DNA of 64,000 nucleotides. Origin: Latilactobacillus sakei subsp. sakei DSM 20017 = JCM 1157. Its GTDB lineage: Bacteria > Bacillota > Bacilli > Lactobacillales > Lactobacillaceae. A program made the position numbers and the translations under genes. Location: NCBI RefSeq assembly GCF_002370355.1, contig NZ_AP017929.1, positions 248,001 to 312,000 of the forward strand. Reading direction: 5' to 3'. Numbering within the stretch: position 1 is the first letter of the stretch; every line of letters begins with the position of its first letter. Shown one piece after another: positions 31,581 to 40,904 of the stretch. The notes under the pieces were generated by a model. It was not told where the DNA came from. It saw only the letters and a program-made list of their open reading frames with translations, and did not search any database.

Positions 31581-32666
31581 TTAGGTTTCCTGTTGTTGAT
31601 TTGCCTGCCAATTAGCCTGATTAGGTTGCTTCAACCGAACTTGTCGTTTATGCACCCACTCGCTTGGTGCTTGCTCGTAGGTTTCAAAATCGAGCGTTTG
31701 TATCAACCACTGCTTTTCATCCGTACTGTATTGCATCGTGACCGTTGCATTTTGTCAATCATCATTGGTTAATTCAAGAGTCGTTTTTGCTATCACTTGA
31801 ACGGCTTGTTTTAAATCAATATATAAATCAAAGGTAACTTGAGGTTCTTGTCCACCATCTATCTTTAACGAATCCACGTTCATCGCTAGTTCTTGAAATT
31901 GTTGCTGATAGGCCTTTAGATTTGGTTTTAACATAGCAAATACCTGTGCAACCTCCGCACGATCCTTGGCGGTTACACCCTCCAAGTGACTGAAATCTAA
32001 TTGCTGATTGATGCTTTGATTTAACGATTGATAATAGGTCAATACGTCAGCTAATCGGTGATTTTGAAAATCAGGTTGGTTTATAAAATAATCGGGCGTT
32101 AATTTCAGTTGATAGTTGTGCTGATTCAGGTTAACTTGGCGGTGTTGCGTGACTTTCCCATAACATTGATTATTGATTGTCAAATCCAATTGATATTGTC
32201 CTGGGAAATAAGCCTGCTGCGTCTGATGGCTTTGGTTAGATAATTGCCACAACTGATTTTGCCCACTAATATAGGTGGTCGTTTTACTGGGCACATCGCT
32301 TGCCGACCAACTTAGATAGCGCGCTTGTGGTAAAAACTTCTTTGGTTTGAACCAGCTCGTCTTATTTTCTATCTGATAAGCCGTCGGTTTTGTCAGTTGT
32401 TGCATAAAAACCTGTTTTGCTTTTTTGGTTGTTAGTTGTACTTCAAATAATTGATAACTTTCTTTAGAAATTTTACGACCATTTGCAAACCGCGGTATCA
32501 TTTTTTCAACAACCGTCCATTGGTGCTTATTGACTGCCGTTTCTAGACGTGCCATCTGCGCCGGTAGTGATTGATAACGCCAATAGCAACCCGACGCTAA
32601 AACAATCGTTAGCAAAAAGCCGCCCAGAAAAAGAATCTTTTTCCAGCCGGCTTTCATTTTAGTCAT
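31581..32666 (-). pseudogene. TcaA-like membrane-anchored protein with in-frame TGA
   Basis: The frame begins with a membrane anchor (about 10-28, KKILFLGGFLLTIVLASGCY) and a large extracytoplasmic region resembling TcaA/YvbJ-type proteins. A TGA at 31755-31757 stops it after 303 residues. The same frame continues for 57 more sensible codons (ATVTMQYSTDEKQWLIQTLD, later PSEWVHKRQVRLK) to a TAA at 31581 followed by a terminator. The C-terminal piece looks like a normal domain end, so a single nonsense change (Trp or Arg codon) is likely. The truncated form might still be made. Its ATG overlaps the lipoprotein stop by 8 nt. Confidence 0.75.
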
Positions 32667-33738
32667 CTAAGCCACCCATAAAGGCTGTTTGCAATTCACC
32701 AAAATCATAGTTGTCTGAGCTGTCTTCGCTATCAATAGTCCATTTTCCTTTTTCTTTGACTAACTTAACTTTATACCCCTCACCATCCATATATTCTGGT
32801 GTGCTGACTTTGGCACTTTCGAATTTGGTTGGTAATTGTTGCAAGAGATATTTTTCGGCATCTTGTGTCGCTTTTTCATAATCATCATACTTATCTTCAT
32901 GTTTATCCGTAAAATCATCAATAATTGCTTCGAAATCAACATCATCGAAGTTAATCACTTCCGATTTAACGTAAATGATTGCTGCCTTAGGAAGCATCTC
33001 AGCGACCGAATATTCAACAGTTGCTTTTTTGGCATTGATTTGGTTGAAACTAGTGACCACTTTTTGTAATTCTGCAGTTGATGGTTTGTAATTATCAAAC
33101 TGTTTACCTAGTCTTTCTGCAAAAGCCGTTTTAAAATCGTCATGCTCCTTTTGTAAATCATTCGTTAAGGCCGCTTTATCGTCAGCCTTAGTGCCTAAGA
33201 AAACTTGGTCGACATATTCCTTAGCGAGTTTCGTCATTTGTTTGGTATGATCTGGATACTTGTCGGCATCAATCTTGACCTTCACATCTTTTTGCTTTTC
33301 TTCGCCATCGTTACCCTTATAATGCAATTCATATTCTTGGCCTTTTTGAACGTTAAAAACAACATAGCCGGTTGTACTCTTACCACCAGAAATATTACCA
33401 CTTTCTAATTCTTGGAACCCATTATCATCATCGTAGACACTGGTATCGGCCATTTTATTACCGTCTTTATCATATAAGCTCATGTCATATGATGATACTG
33501 ATAGGGCCTTTTTGGTTTTATTATCAATTTTGATGTTTAAAGCCAAATATTTCTTACTGTCACTCGCCTTTTTACCGTCGGGCACCACATAGACCCCACT
33601 CTTCACGGAAAGACCAACTGCCCCTGTGCTCGCCGTTGCTTGACCTTCCTTGTTTGATTTCGATGAACAGCCTGCTAACAACACCATGCTAGCTAAGCTC
33701 ACTGCCCCAAATTGCCATACGCGTTTCATTTTCACCAT
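32659..33738 (-). CDS. Lipoprotein with DUF4352-like and DUF5105-like domains
   Basis: A 359-residue exported lipoprotein. The signal ends in the lipobox LLAGC (Cys about residue 24), followed by a Ser/Lys linker, an immunoglobulin-like DUF4352-type domain (about 45-155; YLALNIKIDNKTKKALSV) and a helical DUF5105-type domain (about 165-355). AGGAGG lies 5 nt before the ATG. It forms a two-gene operon with the TcaA-like gene. Function is not known; similar lipoproteins are common beside membrane-stress genes. Confidence 0.85.
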   Translation of the reverse strand: MVKMKRVWQFGAVSLASMVLLAGCSSKSNKEGQATASTGAVGLSVKSGVYVVPDGKKASDSKKYLALNIKIDNKTKKALSVSSYDMSLYDKDGNKMADTSVYDDDNGFQELESGNISGGKSTTGYVVFNVQKGQEYELHYKGNDGEEKQKDVKVKIDADKYPDHTKQMTKLAKEYVDQVFLGTKADDKAALTNDLQKEHDDFKTAFAERLGKQFDNYKPSTAELQKVVTSFNQINAKKATVEYSVAEMLPKAAIIYVKSEVINFDDVDFEAIIDDFTDKHEDKYDDYEKATQDAEKYLLQQLPTKFESAKVSTPEYMDGEGYKVKLVKEKGKWTIDSEDSSDNYDFGELQTAFMGGLDD

Positions 33739-33914
33739 TACTGCCTCCTATATCTGTCTTAGCTTCGATTCTATCAAACCTAAATTACAGCTATATACCA
33801 AAGGTGTATATTTTATGTATATCTTAAATAGCATAATTAACGATTACGCTTGTATAATAGCGCGGTTGGCAACAATGATTATCACATTAGTTAATCATTT
33901 CGAACTATACCGAT

Positions 33915-33950
33915 AAAAAAAGAACCGTGTCTTAATCCGACAGGTTCCTT
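33915..33950. terminator. Terminator downstream of the CoA-disulfide reductase
   Basis: AAAGAACC(G)TGTC pairs with GACAGGTTCCTTT, 6 nt past the reductase stop. A and T tracts flank it. Confidence 0.65.
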
Positions 33951-33955
33951 TGATA

Positions 33956-35623
33956 TTATCCGTTTTGTTGTAAGTAGGTTTTAACCAACTGGTAATTCTT
34001 ATGACCGCCACTCAGATTATAAACGGTCTCAAAGCCCATATTTAATAGTAAGTTTTGCGCAGCATTCCCCGTAACACCCTTGTTGCAATAAACAACTGTC
34101 GGCATCGTAGGATCTAATTCAGCAATTCGTTTTCTGATTTCACCTAAGGGCATACTGATCGCTGTTTCGATATGTTGTTGTTCATATTGTTTTTGCGAAC
34201 GGACATCAATCACCTGCAGACTATCCCCCATGGTTAGTTGTTGATAGAGTTCGATTGGCGATAATAACGGTCTGCCGTTGCGCGCATTTTCCAACGCCAT
34301 CCCCGTATACAACACTGGATCCTTAGTTGTTGCGTAGAGCGGTTGATAGGCTAAGTCGAGGTGGAACAAATCAGCCACTTTGGCGCCAAACGAAATGGCC
34401 GTCACAAAGACATCGATTCGCTTATCAACACCATCTTGCCCGATAATTTGTGCGCCAAGTAAACGTCCTGTTTGATGATCGGTGATTGCTTTGATGACAT
34501 TTTCCGTGCCGTTTAGGTAATCAGCATGTCCCGGTTTGATATTGTATAACACATCGATTTCATAACCTTTTGCCCGTGCGACCTTTTCCGTAAAACCAGT
34601 CTGGGCAACTGTCGTATCAAATAACCGGACAATACCAGTGCCTAAAATACCGCGATGTGCTAATGCACCACCAGTCATTGCATCCCCTGCAATCCGTCCC
34701 ATCTTATTGGCAGTTGAGCCCATTGGTCGGTAAAGTGGTGACCCGTCAATTAAGGAAAAGCTTTCGGCAACGTCCCCCACCGCATAGATGTTTGGGACCG
34801 AGGTTAGCATTCTATCGGTCACTTGTATTGCGCCAGAGGTCCCCTTGGCAATTCCCATATGATGGACTAATTGCGTTTGTGGGATAACCCCCGTTGCCAA
34901 TAGTACTAAATCGGCTGGTAATTGGGTGCCATCACTCAACTTCACGGCGGTAATTCGTTGTTCTTCGACTTCCAGTGACTCAGTCGTCACGCCTTTAATG
35001 ACATTCACGCCATTTTCAAGGATCACTTGTTCGGCGCGATACGCGATTTCGCCATCATAATTGGTCATGATTTGCCGACTGCGTTGCACAAGGGTCACTG
35101 ATAATCCCCGTCGATGGAATTGTTCCGCCATTTCAAGACCAACATACCCCGTTCCAAAAATAAGCACATTGGAAATAGATTTCGTTTTGAGATAGTCATC
35201 AATTGCACGGGTATCGTTCATATGATGCAGTGTAAAAACATTGTCATAACCTTGATCAAATGGTGCGATCACGCGTGGTGCTGCACCGGTTGCTAAAACC
35301 AGCTTGTCATAGTGATCTTCAACAATTTCATTAGTCGGTAAATGCTTGACCAGTAGCGTTTGGTGGACCTCATCAATTGAAACGACTTCTGTGGCCGTTA
35401 TAATATCAACGTTAAAACGGGTTTTAAACCAAGATGCGTCCCGCGGAATTAAGTCATCGAGCGCTTCAACTTCACCCCCGAGATAAAATGGCATGCCACA
35501 AACTGAATACGAGATATCGGTTCCTTTTTCGTAGACCACAATTTCGTGATCCTCATTGTTCCGCCGGGCCTTAGCAGCAACACTCGTCCCTGCTGCTACT
35601 GAACCAATTACGACGATTCTCAT
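33956..35623 (-). CDS. CoA-disulfide reductase fused to rhodanese (CoADR-RHD)
   Basis: A 555-residue flavoprotein of the pyridine nucleotide-disulfide oxidoreductase class I family that reduces CoA disulfide, persulfide or peroxide using NAD(P)H. It has an N-terminal FAD motif GSVAAGTSVAAKARR, the single active Cys42 in SYSVCGMPFY, an NAD motif FGTGYVGLEMAE, FAD motif YAVGDVAE, the dimerisation domain, and a C-terminal rhodanese domain (about 460-555) with active loop YCNKGVTG. The start is the ATG at 35623 with AGGTGA upstream; a GTG three codons earlier is rejected. Together with the ArsR-rhodanese and TrxA it forms a thiol/sulfur theme. Confidence 0.93.
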   Translation of the reverse strand: MRIVVIGSVAAGTSVAAKARRNNEDHEIVVYEKGTDISYSVCGMPFYLGGEVEALDDLIPRDASWFKTRFNVDIITATEVVSIDEVHQTLLVKHLPTNEIVEDHYDKLVLATGAAPRVIAPFDQGYDNVFTLHHMNDTRAIDDYLKTKSISNVLIFGTGYVGLEMAEQFHRRGLSVTLVQRSRQIMTNYDGEIAYRAEQVILENGVNVIKGVTTESLEVEEQRITAVKLSDGTQLPADLVLLATGVIPQTQLVHHMGIAKGTSGAIQVTDRMLTSVPNIYAVGDVAESFSLIDGSPLYRPMGSTANKMGRIAGDAMTGGALAHRGILGTGIVRLFDTTVAQTGFTEKVARAKGYEIDVLYNIKPGHADYLNGTENVIKAITDHQTGRLLGAQIIGQDGVDKRIDVFVTAISFGAKVADLFHLDLAYQPLYATTKDPVLYTGMALENARNGRPLLSPIELYQQLTMGDSLQVIDVRSQKQYEQQHIETAISMPLGEIRKRIAELDPTMPTVVYCNKGVTGNAAQNLLLNMGFETVYNLSGGHKNYQLVKTYLQQNG

Positions 35624-35698
35624 CACAGTCACCTACTTTCGCTTATTAACCTCAATATAACAAAAAATAACCGATTATAAAAGCGGCACGCCACCTAG

Positions 35699-35742
35699 CA
35701 AAAAAGGGTGACAACAAAATCACTTTTGTTGTCACCCTTTTG
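35699..35742. terminator. Strong bidirectional terminator after the cluster 2 MarR gene
   Basis: AAAAGGGTGACAACAAAA and TTTTGTTGTCACCCTTTT form a perfect 18-bp stem with a 4-nt loop, 13 nt past the MarR stop codon. Confidence 0.92.
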
Positions 35743-35754
35743 ATTAATTCTAAT

Positions 35755-36159
35755 TTAGCCAACTAGAAAGAAACGTTTAAAAGTCGCAGTTTCTGTGGCC
35801 TGTTGTTGTTGGTACCAACTTGCTAATTCTGCAGATAATTGGTCGTAGAGTACTTTTCCTTGTTCTGTCATTGAGATACTAACTACTCGCTGATCTAATC
35901 GTGTCCCACGAGTCTTTTTAATCAAACCTTTATCCTTTAACGTATTGAGCTTTCGAGTCACAATAGGACCCGATGTATTAAACTTAACCGCCAATTCGCT
36001 AGGTGATTGCGTCCCATATTGCACAAGTTGTTCTAAAAATAAGAACTGCTCAAACGTCATACAGCGCGTCCGACACAAACTATTTAATTGCTTCGAAATA
36101 ACACTCGTTTCAAAATACCATTGGCTTAATGCTAATACCTGTTGCTTTTTATTTTTCAA
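35755..36159 (-). CDS. MarR-like regulator linked to WxL cluster 2
   Basis: A 134-residue winged-helix protein, paralogue of 23492-23878 with shared QSPSELA, PIVTRKLN and DQR segments. It follows the broken large WxL gene by 71 bp on the same strand and is ended by a strong terminator. A 23-nt dyad at 36201-36223 lies just upstream and is the probable operator. With its partner WxL gene broken, it may now act on cluster 1, whose upstream region shares the TGCATAAA word. Confidence 0.85.
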   Translation of the reverse strand: MKNKKQQVLALSQWYFETSVISKQLNSLCRTRCMTFEQFLFLEQLVQYGTQSPSELAVKFNTSGPIVTRKLNTLKDKGLIKKTRGTRLDQRVVSISMTEQGKVLYDQLSAELASWYQQQQATETATFKRFFLVG

Positions 36160-36200
36160 TTTAACTTTCCTCTATTCTCTTTCTAAAAATCTATGTATCG

Positions 36201-36223
36201 ACACTGCATAAAATGCAATGTCT
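36201..36223. promoter_or_regulatory. 23-nt dyad upstream of the cluster 2 MarR gene
   Basis: GACACTGCAT, AAA, ATGCAATGTC form an inverted repeat with 9 of 10 positions paired. It lies between the large WxL stop codon (36231) and the MarR start (36159), and its core TGCATAAAATGCA resembles words in the cluster 1 upstream region. Confidence 0.6.
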
Positions 36224-36230
36224 AATCACA

Positions 36231-38584
36231 TTATGGCGCAACCGTTAAATGCCATTTTAGGGTTGTTTGATAATGCGTTTGATACCGTTTGGTTGTTTGT
36301 GGGACGTGAAGACCGATGCTATAATCGGCCGTTTGGGGATCGCCAAAGCGGTACTGATAGATCGAATAACCTGGTAAATCATAGGTTAGGTTCCCCTTAT
36401 TATCAGTTTGTTGATGTCGATACTGCCCACGTTTGTGGTAGGTCACTAACGTTTTGGGCTTATCACCTGGGATCAAACTGAACGCCGCGATACTTTCAAT
36501 CTGATCGTTATTTTGCTGACTATTATTGCCATCAGTTTGAACGAGCTTGAAATTAGCATTATTAAATTGAAGCTGCGCATTATCTAGTTGAACATCCCGC
36601 GTCTTTTGATAATGGTCTGTATATTGGCCGGTAAATTGCGTTGTCTGAGAGACACCTAATTGCCAGTCGTTAATACCCCAATAATCGGAAACTTCAACCC
36701 CATACGGCACCTTCTTATCACCTTCACGTTGTCCTGGTAGATAATACGTCCGTTCCGCTTGCGTATCAGAAGTGGGGTTAAAGTTCATGTCAGCCGGTAC
36801 CGTCATCGCTAGGCGAGAACGTTCATAACGGAACGTATAATCTTGCGGCGTGGCAGTAATTAGCGGATCAACATCCTTAATCCGGTAGAACTTAGCCGTG
36901 CTCAAATCCGCTTGGTCCGTATAGTCGACTGGGACATAGCTTGAAATATTTGCTGGTCGAATTTGGTTAGGATCTTGATGCCCACTGACATCAGCGAGTG
37001 TCGCTTCAGAAACTGGCTTACCAATTAATCCTTTGACCGTCACCGCTTTAGCGCCAATCGGACTACCTGTTGCCCAATCAATATAATGGAAAGTAATTTG
37101 CCCCTTAGCCGGTTTAGCTGATTTAACGGTCGCATCAGTTGCGCCTCTTAAAACCGTTGTACTATCAGCAATTGCCGTTTTGGAAGTGACTGTATTTTTT
37201 AAATCGATATCTGGTATCTGATCATGGGCGACTTTCACCTGATATTCAATATCAGCATGCTGTCCCGCAGTTAACGCATGGAGTTTAACAGCCTTTAAGT
37301 CACTCGCCTTTTCACTCGTTCCGTCACTGTATTTAATCAAAATAGAATCAGGGACCAGCGTTAAACCTTTAGGTAACGTATCTTGTAACTCAGTTGTCGA
37401 TATTTTGTCAGTCATCTTATCATCTGCTGAAAAACGGATGCGATAATCTATCGTGTCATCTGGATGAACCGTCGTTGTTGTTTGATAGTCTTTTTCACCC
37501 ATCGTTTCATTGCGGACTTGCTTGTCTAATGCCACTTGCTTTTTATGAATCAAAATCTTGGTGGCGTCCTCAGCACCAGCAATCTGATCGGTGCCACCTT
37601 CAGCAAGATTATCCGCCTCAAGCCCCACACCACTAAAAGTAGCTGGTCGATAATGTCGATAATCATAGTTTGAAGAATCATATGCCAATCCACTTTTAGA
37701 AAAATCGGTTGCCATATAATGAAGTGGCCCATCTGCCGTATTCATATTCATGAAGAGTTTATACCCATCATTTGCAATAGATAATCCCGCATTATCTGCC
37801 TGGGCGTAAACTGGGGCGCCATCGTTACCATTTAAAGCAGTATCTTTTGCAAAAAAGATGCCTGCCTCTCTTGGTAAAAGATAACTATCATTGGCAATAT
37901 ACAACTCTTGTTGAATGACTGGCTTCTTCAGCGATGGTCGTAGGACTAATTCAACTTGATAGGTATCTATCAGATACTGCACTTGTCCTTCAGCCTTCAA
38001 TACTGCTTGTCCTTTTGAATCCGTTCCACGGTATACCTTAAACGAATTAAAATGTCTACTAATCGACGTATCACCAATCGATTGACCGGTTTGATCCTTT
38101 TCCTTGGTTAATGCATAATCATACGAACTGGTTAAGCCACGGGCCGGAAAATAAGAAAACGGTATTTTACGGCCATTATCCACTAAAAAGATATTCATCT
38201 TAGGCGGCATCCCTTAGTCAAGGTTGAACTGTCAGCACTTTTTTGTTCCTCTAGCGTGCCATCATCATTACCAAACGTATAGTTTAGCGTCTGTTTATCA
38301 CCTACTGGAATCGATTCAATTGTTGCTTGCGAAACCTCTTGCCAATTATGAATACCGTCATCAATCGCGATTGTTCTCAATGGTTGAATTGGTTCCAAAG
38401 GTTGTTTCTTTTGGATCACGCTCTCCTTTTTTGAAGACTGTTGACTAGCCGACTGCTTATTCGAAGACATTTGCGTCTCACTTTTTTGAATGTCTTTGGC
38501 GGCTTGACTCATATTCACCTGAAAATAAACAAAACCGATTAATGTCATACATCCGACTATCAACGCCGTTAAGTTTTTACGCAA
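36231..38584 (-). pseudogene. Large WxL surface protein (CscC-like), cluster 2, frameshifted
   Basis: A paralogue of the cluster 1 large protein. The first 125 or so residues (signal peptide to FVYFQVNMSQAA, Ser/Gln-rich linker, GIHNWQEVSQATIESIP) are in one frame ending at 38195. The rest (659 residues, from about 38210) is in another, resuming at NIFLVDNGRKIP, where cluster 1 reads NVFILANGKIIN. The shift is at about 38205-38215. The distal part holds the DUF11-like domain, a MucBP-like domain (ITFHYIDWATGSPIG) and WxL motifs NDWQLGVSQ and LKWHLTVAP. The C-terminal 650 residues lack a signal, so no surface product is expected. Confidence 0.9.
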
Positions 38585-39024
38585 ACTTCATTCCTCCTCC
38601 AAAATATATCATCAGTTTTAATTAATTTCGTTAGTGTGCATTTAAATTGACAACTGTTAATACGAACAAAGTTTATAATAATATATCGTGTAACGCAAGT
38701 TGAAAAAGTTATGAAAACATTATTATATCAAGGTTTTTATGTGGTTATTTGATACGCTACTTGTCCAGGGTAACTAGTTAGTTTTTAGTCTCACAAACCG
38801 TTTTAAATCCATACCGATTTGACCTGTTATGATTAATTTTTTTACCTATTAGCGTTACTAACAGCTATCAAAAATAAAGATTACATAATGGATGTTTGTT
38901 AAATACGCGTAATTTGTGACAAAAACACCTTACATAAAATATGCATAAATATTTAAAAAATCTTTTCTAAATTTATTAAGGTCATTGATTATCATGCGGA
39001 TTAAAACCGCTTAACTTGACATCA
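38585..39024. other. AT-rich intergenic region upstream of the cluster 2 WxL gene
   Basis: About 440 bp without a credible gene. It carries a GGAGGA ribosome site for the cluster 2 gene at its left edge and a TGCATAAATA word at 38942-38951 similar to the cluster 1 repeats. It presumably contains the cluster 2 promoter. Confidence 0.45.
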
Positions 39025-39057
39025 AAAAAAGCTAGCCCGATATGGACTAGCTTTTTC
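39024..39057. terminator. Terminator at the end of WxL cluster 3
   Basis: AAAAAGCTAG and CTAGCTTTTT pair around CCCGATATGGA, 10 nt past the last gene of cluster 3. It is usable in both directions. Confidence 0.8.
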
Positions 39058-39066
39058 TTAACACGA

Positions 39067-39453
39067 TTATTCACTTAATGGTCGTTTTAATAATGTCCGT
39101 GATGGGACACGCCCACCAAAAATTAACGTCCCGGAAATGTTCCGATAAAGTTGCCCTAAATAATAATTCTCAACGTCAACTGGTGGAAAATAGACTGGCA
39201 GATGCTTCAATTGCTGTCTCGTTGGCGCATAATCGACCGGTGTATTCAAAAGCGAGTAGTGCTGATCCTTTTTGGGCTTTTTTCGATAAAAGCCGACACT
39301 CACACTATCCTTATCACCATCTGAGCCTTGACTATCTGCCGCAACTTCAACCATCATCCCGGCATTAGGACTGGCTTGTGTATCAACCTGATTAAAAAAA
39401 GCGACTGCTGAAAAAACCATTGGGGTCACCCACAATAATGAGTTTAATCGCAT
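39067..39453 (-). CDS. Small secreted protein of WxL cluster 3, unknown function
   Basis: A 128-residue protein with an N-terminal hydrophobic signal (about 5-22) and likely cleavage near DTQASPN. The mature part has an acidic stretch and a VSVGFYRKKPKK segment; VGFY also occurs in the LPxTG protein of the same cluster (ARVGFYETGQ). It has no LPxTG, WxL or membrane anchor, so it may be a derived or truncated relative. Its start overlaps the Mga-like regulator end by 10 nt. I do not recognise the family. Confidence 0.65.
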   Translation of the reverse strand: MRLNSLLWVTPMVFSAVAFFNQVDTQASPNAGMMVEVAADSQGSDGDKDSVSVGFYRKKPKKDQHYSLLNTPVDYAPTRQQLKHLPVYFPPVDVENYYLGQLYRNISGTLIFGGRVPSRTLLKRPLSE

Positions 39454-40886
39454 CGTTTAGCCTCCTTAATCCGTGCCACTAAATTACCGAATACTTCCCA
39501 ATCAATTGCATTTGGCGGACTATTCCAAATAATGTAGTCGGATTGGACATGTCGACTCAAAACATCCGATAAATAAATATCCGTTTCTTCTGAATATTGA
39601 TTATTAATCTGAATATTATTAAATGGCAATGCCCGTAAATTAGATTCAATGAACCGATTATACGACATTCCTAGTGAAAAGTTAACGGTTACCGTAATAC
39701 TTGGGACAAGTGCTTTAAAATCCAAATTGTTCAACGCAATCATGACAAGCTCCATGATAAAGGTCTTATGGTTTTTCACTTTCTTCAATAACTGTTCTTC
39801 TTCCAACGTATCAATAAACCTTAGACAACCTTGATACAACTCGTAATAGTTTTCTTCAAAGACGCTCAAGTTAGTACTGAAAAAACCATCTAAGACGATA
39901 TTATCATCGTAGTAATAACGTTGACAAAGTTTCCATAATTTTCCAAGAATTGGACTATCTGTTAGATTTAATTGCACCGGTTCTTGATGTTTTCTAAACG
40001 ATGACTGCAAAATCGCCAAGACCCGCTTTTTAAAATCAGCTGGCAATAAATCAACATTTTGATGAGGTGCTTTTTCCCAGCCCAAAATATTTAATAGCTG
40101 ACATAAATAGGCAATCTCGTCCGACTTAATTGGCAACATGCCTTTAGGCCATTGTGCTTGTACTTGTTCTATTTGCGACTGATATTCGCCAAGTTTTGCT
40201 TGCCATGCTGGTTCAACATTAAATTCAAACCCTTGCTGTATGCGTGTACTAGCAATCAAACAATAAAAGGTTAAAAAGACCCGCTTAGCATCCGTCATAG
40301 TCGCAATAATACCTTGTTTTCCAATAAGCTCAACCAGATAATCTGCACGTTGAATTTTAACCTGTTCAAACGGTAATTCATAATCTTTAAACGCATGGTA
40401 ATAAAGTTGCGTTAAGACTAACCGTAATCGGAATTCATCATGCACATTTTTAGTATCGAACCCTTTAATTTGGTATTCCTTCAAGAAGGTCCGAACAGAT
40501 TTACGAACCTTATAAGCTTTCGTCAAACTAATGTAGGCTTCATCCGAAAACTCTTCAATTGTTGCCCCAGGGTGTTTGAGCATGAAATCAATCAGACTAA
40601 AACTCAGCGAGCGTCGACAATAAACCCACAGCAAGCGTTTGATTGAATCTAAGCCGTTTTTTCGATAGTGGTATTCACCATTTTCTTTTTCAATATAAAA
40701 ATACTGATCCAAATCTAATTTTTCTAAATCTTGAATTAAATCTCCCATTAAACGATTAACCTTAAAATAAGTTAAATCAAACTTATCTTCGATCATTTTA
40801 ACCGAAACAGCATTCGTCGGTGAAGATTCGATATAAGCAAATAAAAGAAGGCTCTGGTAATCTTCTGCTTCCAATAAGTATTCCAT
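39444..40886 (-). CDS. Mga-like helix-turn-helix regulator, cluster 3
   Basis: A 480-residue regulator resembling the Mga/RofA family: an N-terminal HTH (about 25-75; VSVKMIEDKFDLTYFKVNRLM), a second Mga HTH (about 95-150; PGATIEEFSDEAYISLTKAY, then KVRKSVRTFLKEY) and a long PRD-like C-terminal region. Mga-type proteins activate surface-protein genes in Gram-positives. Here it lies inside the operon it probably controls, after the DUF916 gene and before the small secreted gene. No transmembrane helix is evident. Confidence 0.82.
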   Translation of the reverse strand: MEYLLEAEDYQSLLLFAYIESSPTNAVSVKMIEDKFDLTYFKVNRLMGDLIQDLEKLDLDQYFYIEKENGEYHYRKNGLDSIKRLLWVYCRRSLSFSLIDFMLKHPGATIEEFSDEAYISLTKAYKVRKSVRTFLKEYQIKGFDTKNVHDEFRLRLVLTQLYYHAFKDYELPFEQVKIQRADYLVELIGKQGIIATMTDAKRVFLTFYCLIASTRIQQGFEFNVEPAWQAKLGEYQSQIEQVQAQWPKGMLPIKSDEIAYLCQLLNILGWEKAPHQNVDLLPADFKKRVLAILQSSFRKHQEPVQLNLTDSPILGKLWKLCQRYYYDDNIVLDGFFSTNLSVFEENYYELYQGCLRFIDTLEEEQLLKKVKNHKTFIMELVMIALNNLDFKALVPSITVTVNFSLGMSYNRFIESNLRALPFNNIQINNQYSEETDIYLSDVLSRHVQSDYIIWNSPPNAIDWEVFGNLVARIKEAKRCD

Positions 40887-40904
40887 TAACGCGTTCGCTC
40901 CACT

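Noticed and set aside
39078-39368. Plus-strand 96-codon frame opposite the small secreted protein
   Set aside because: No ribosome site and no recognisable signal or domain; the minus-strand frame has a signal peptide and operon overlap, so it is preferred.
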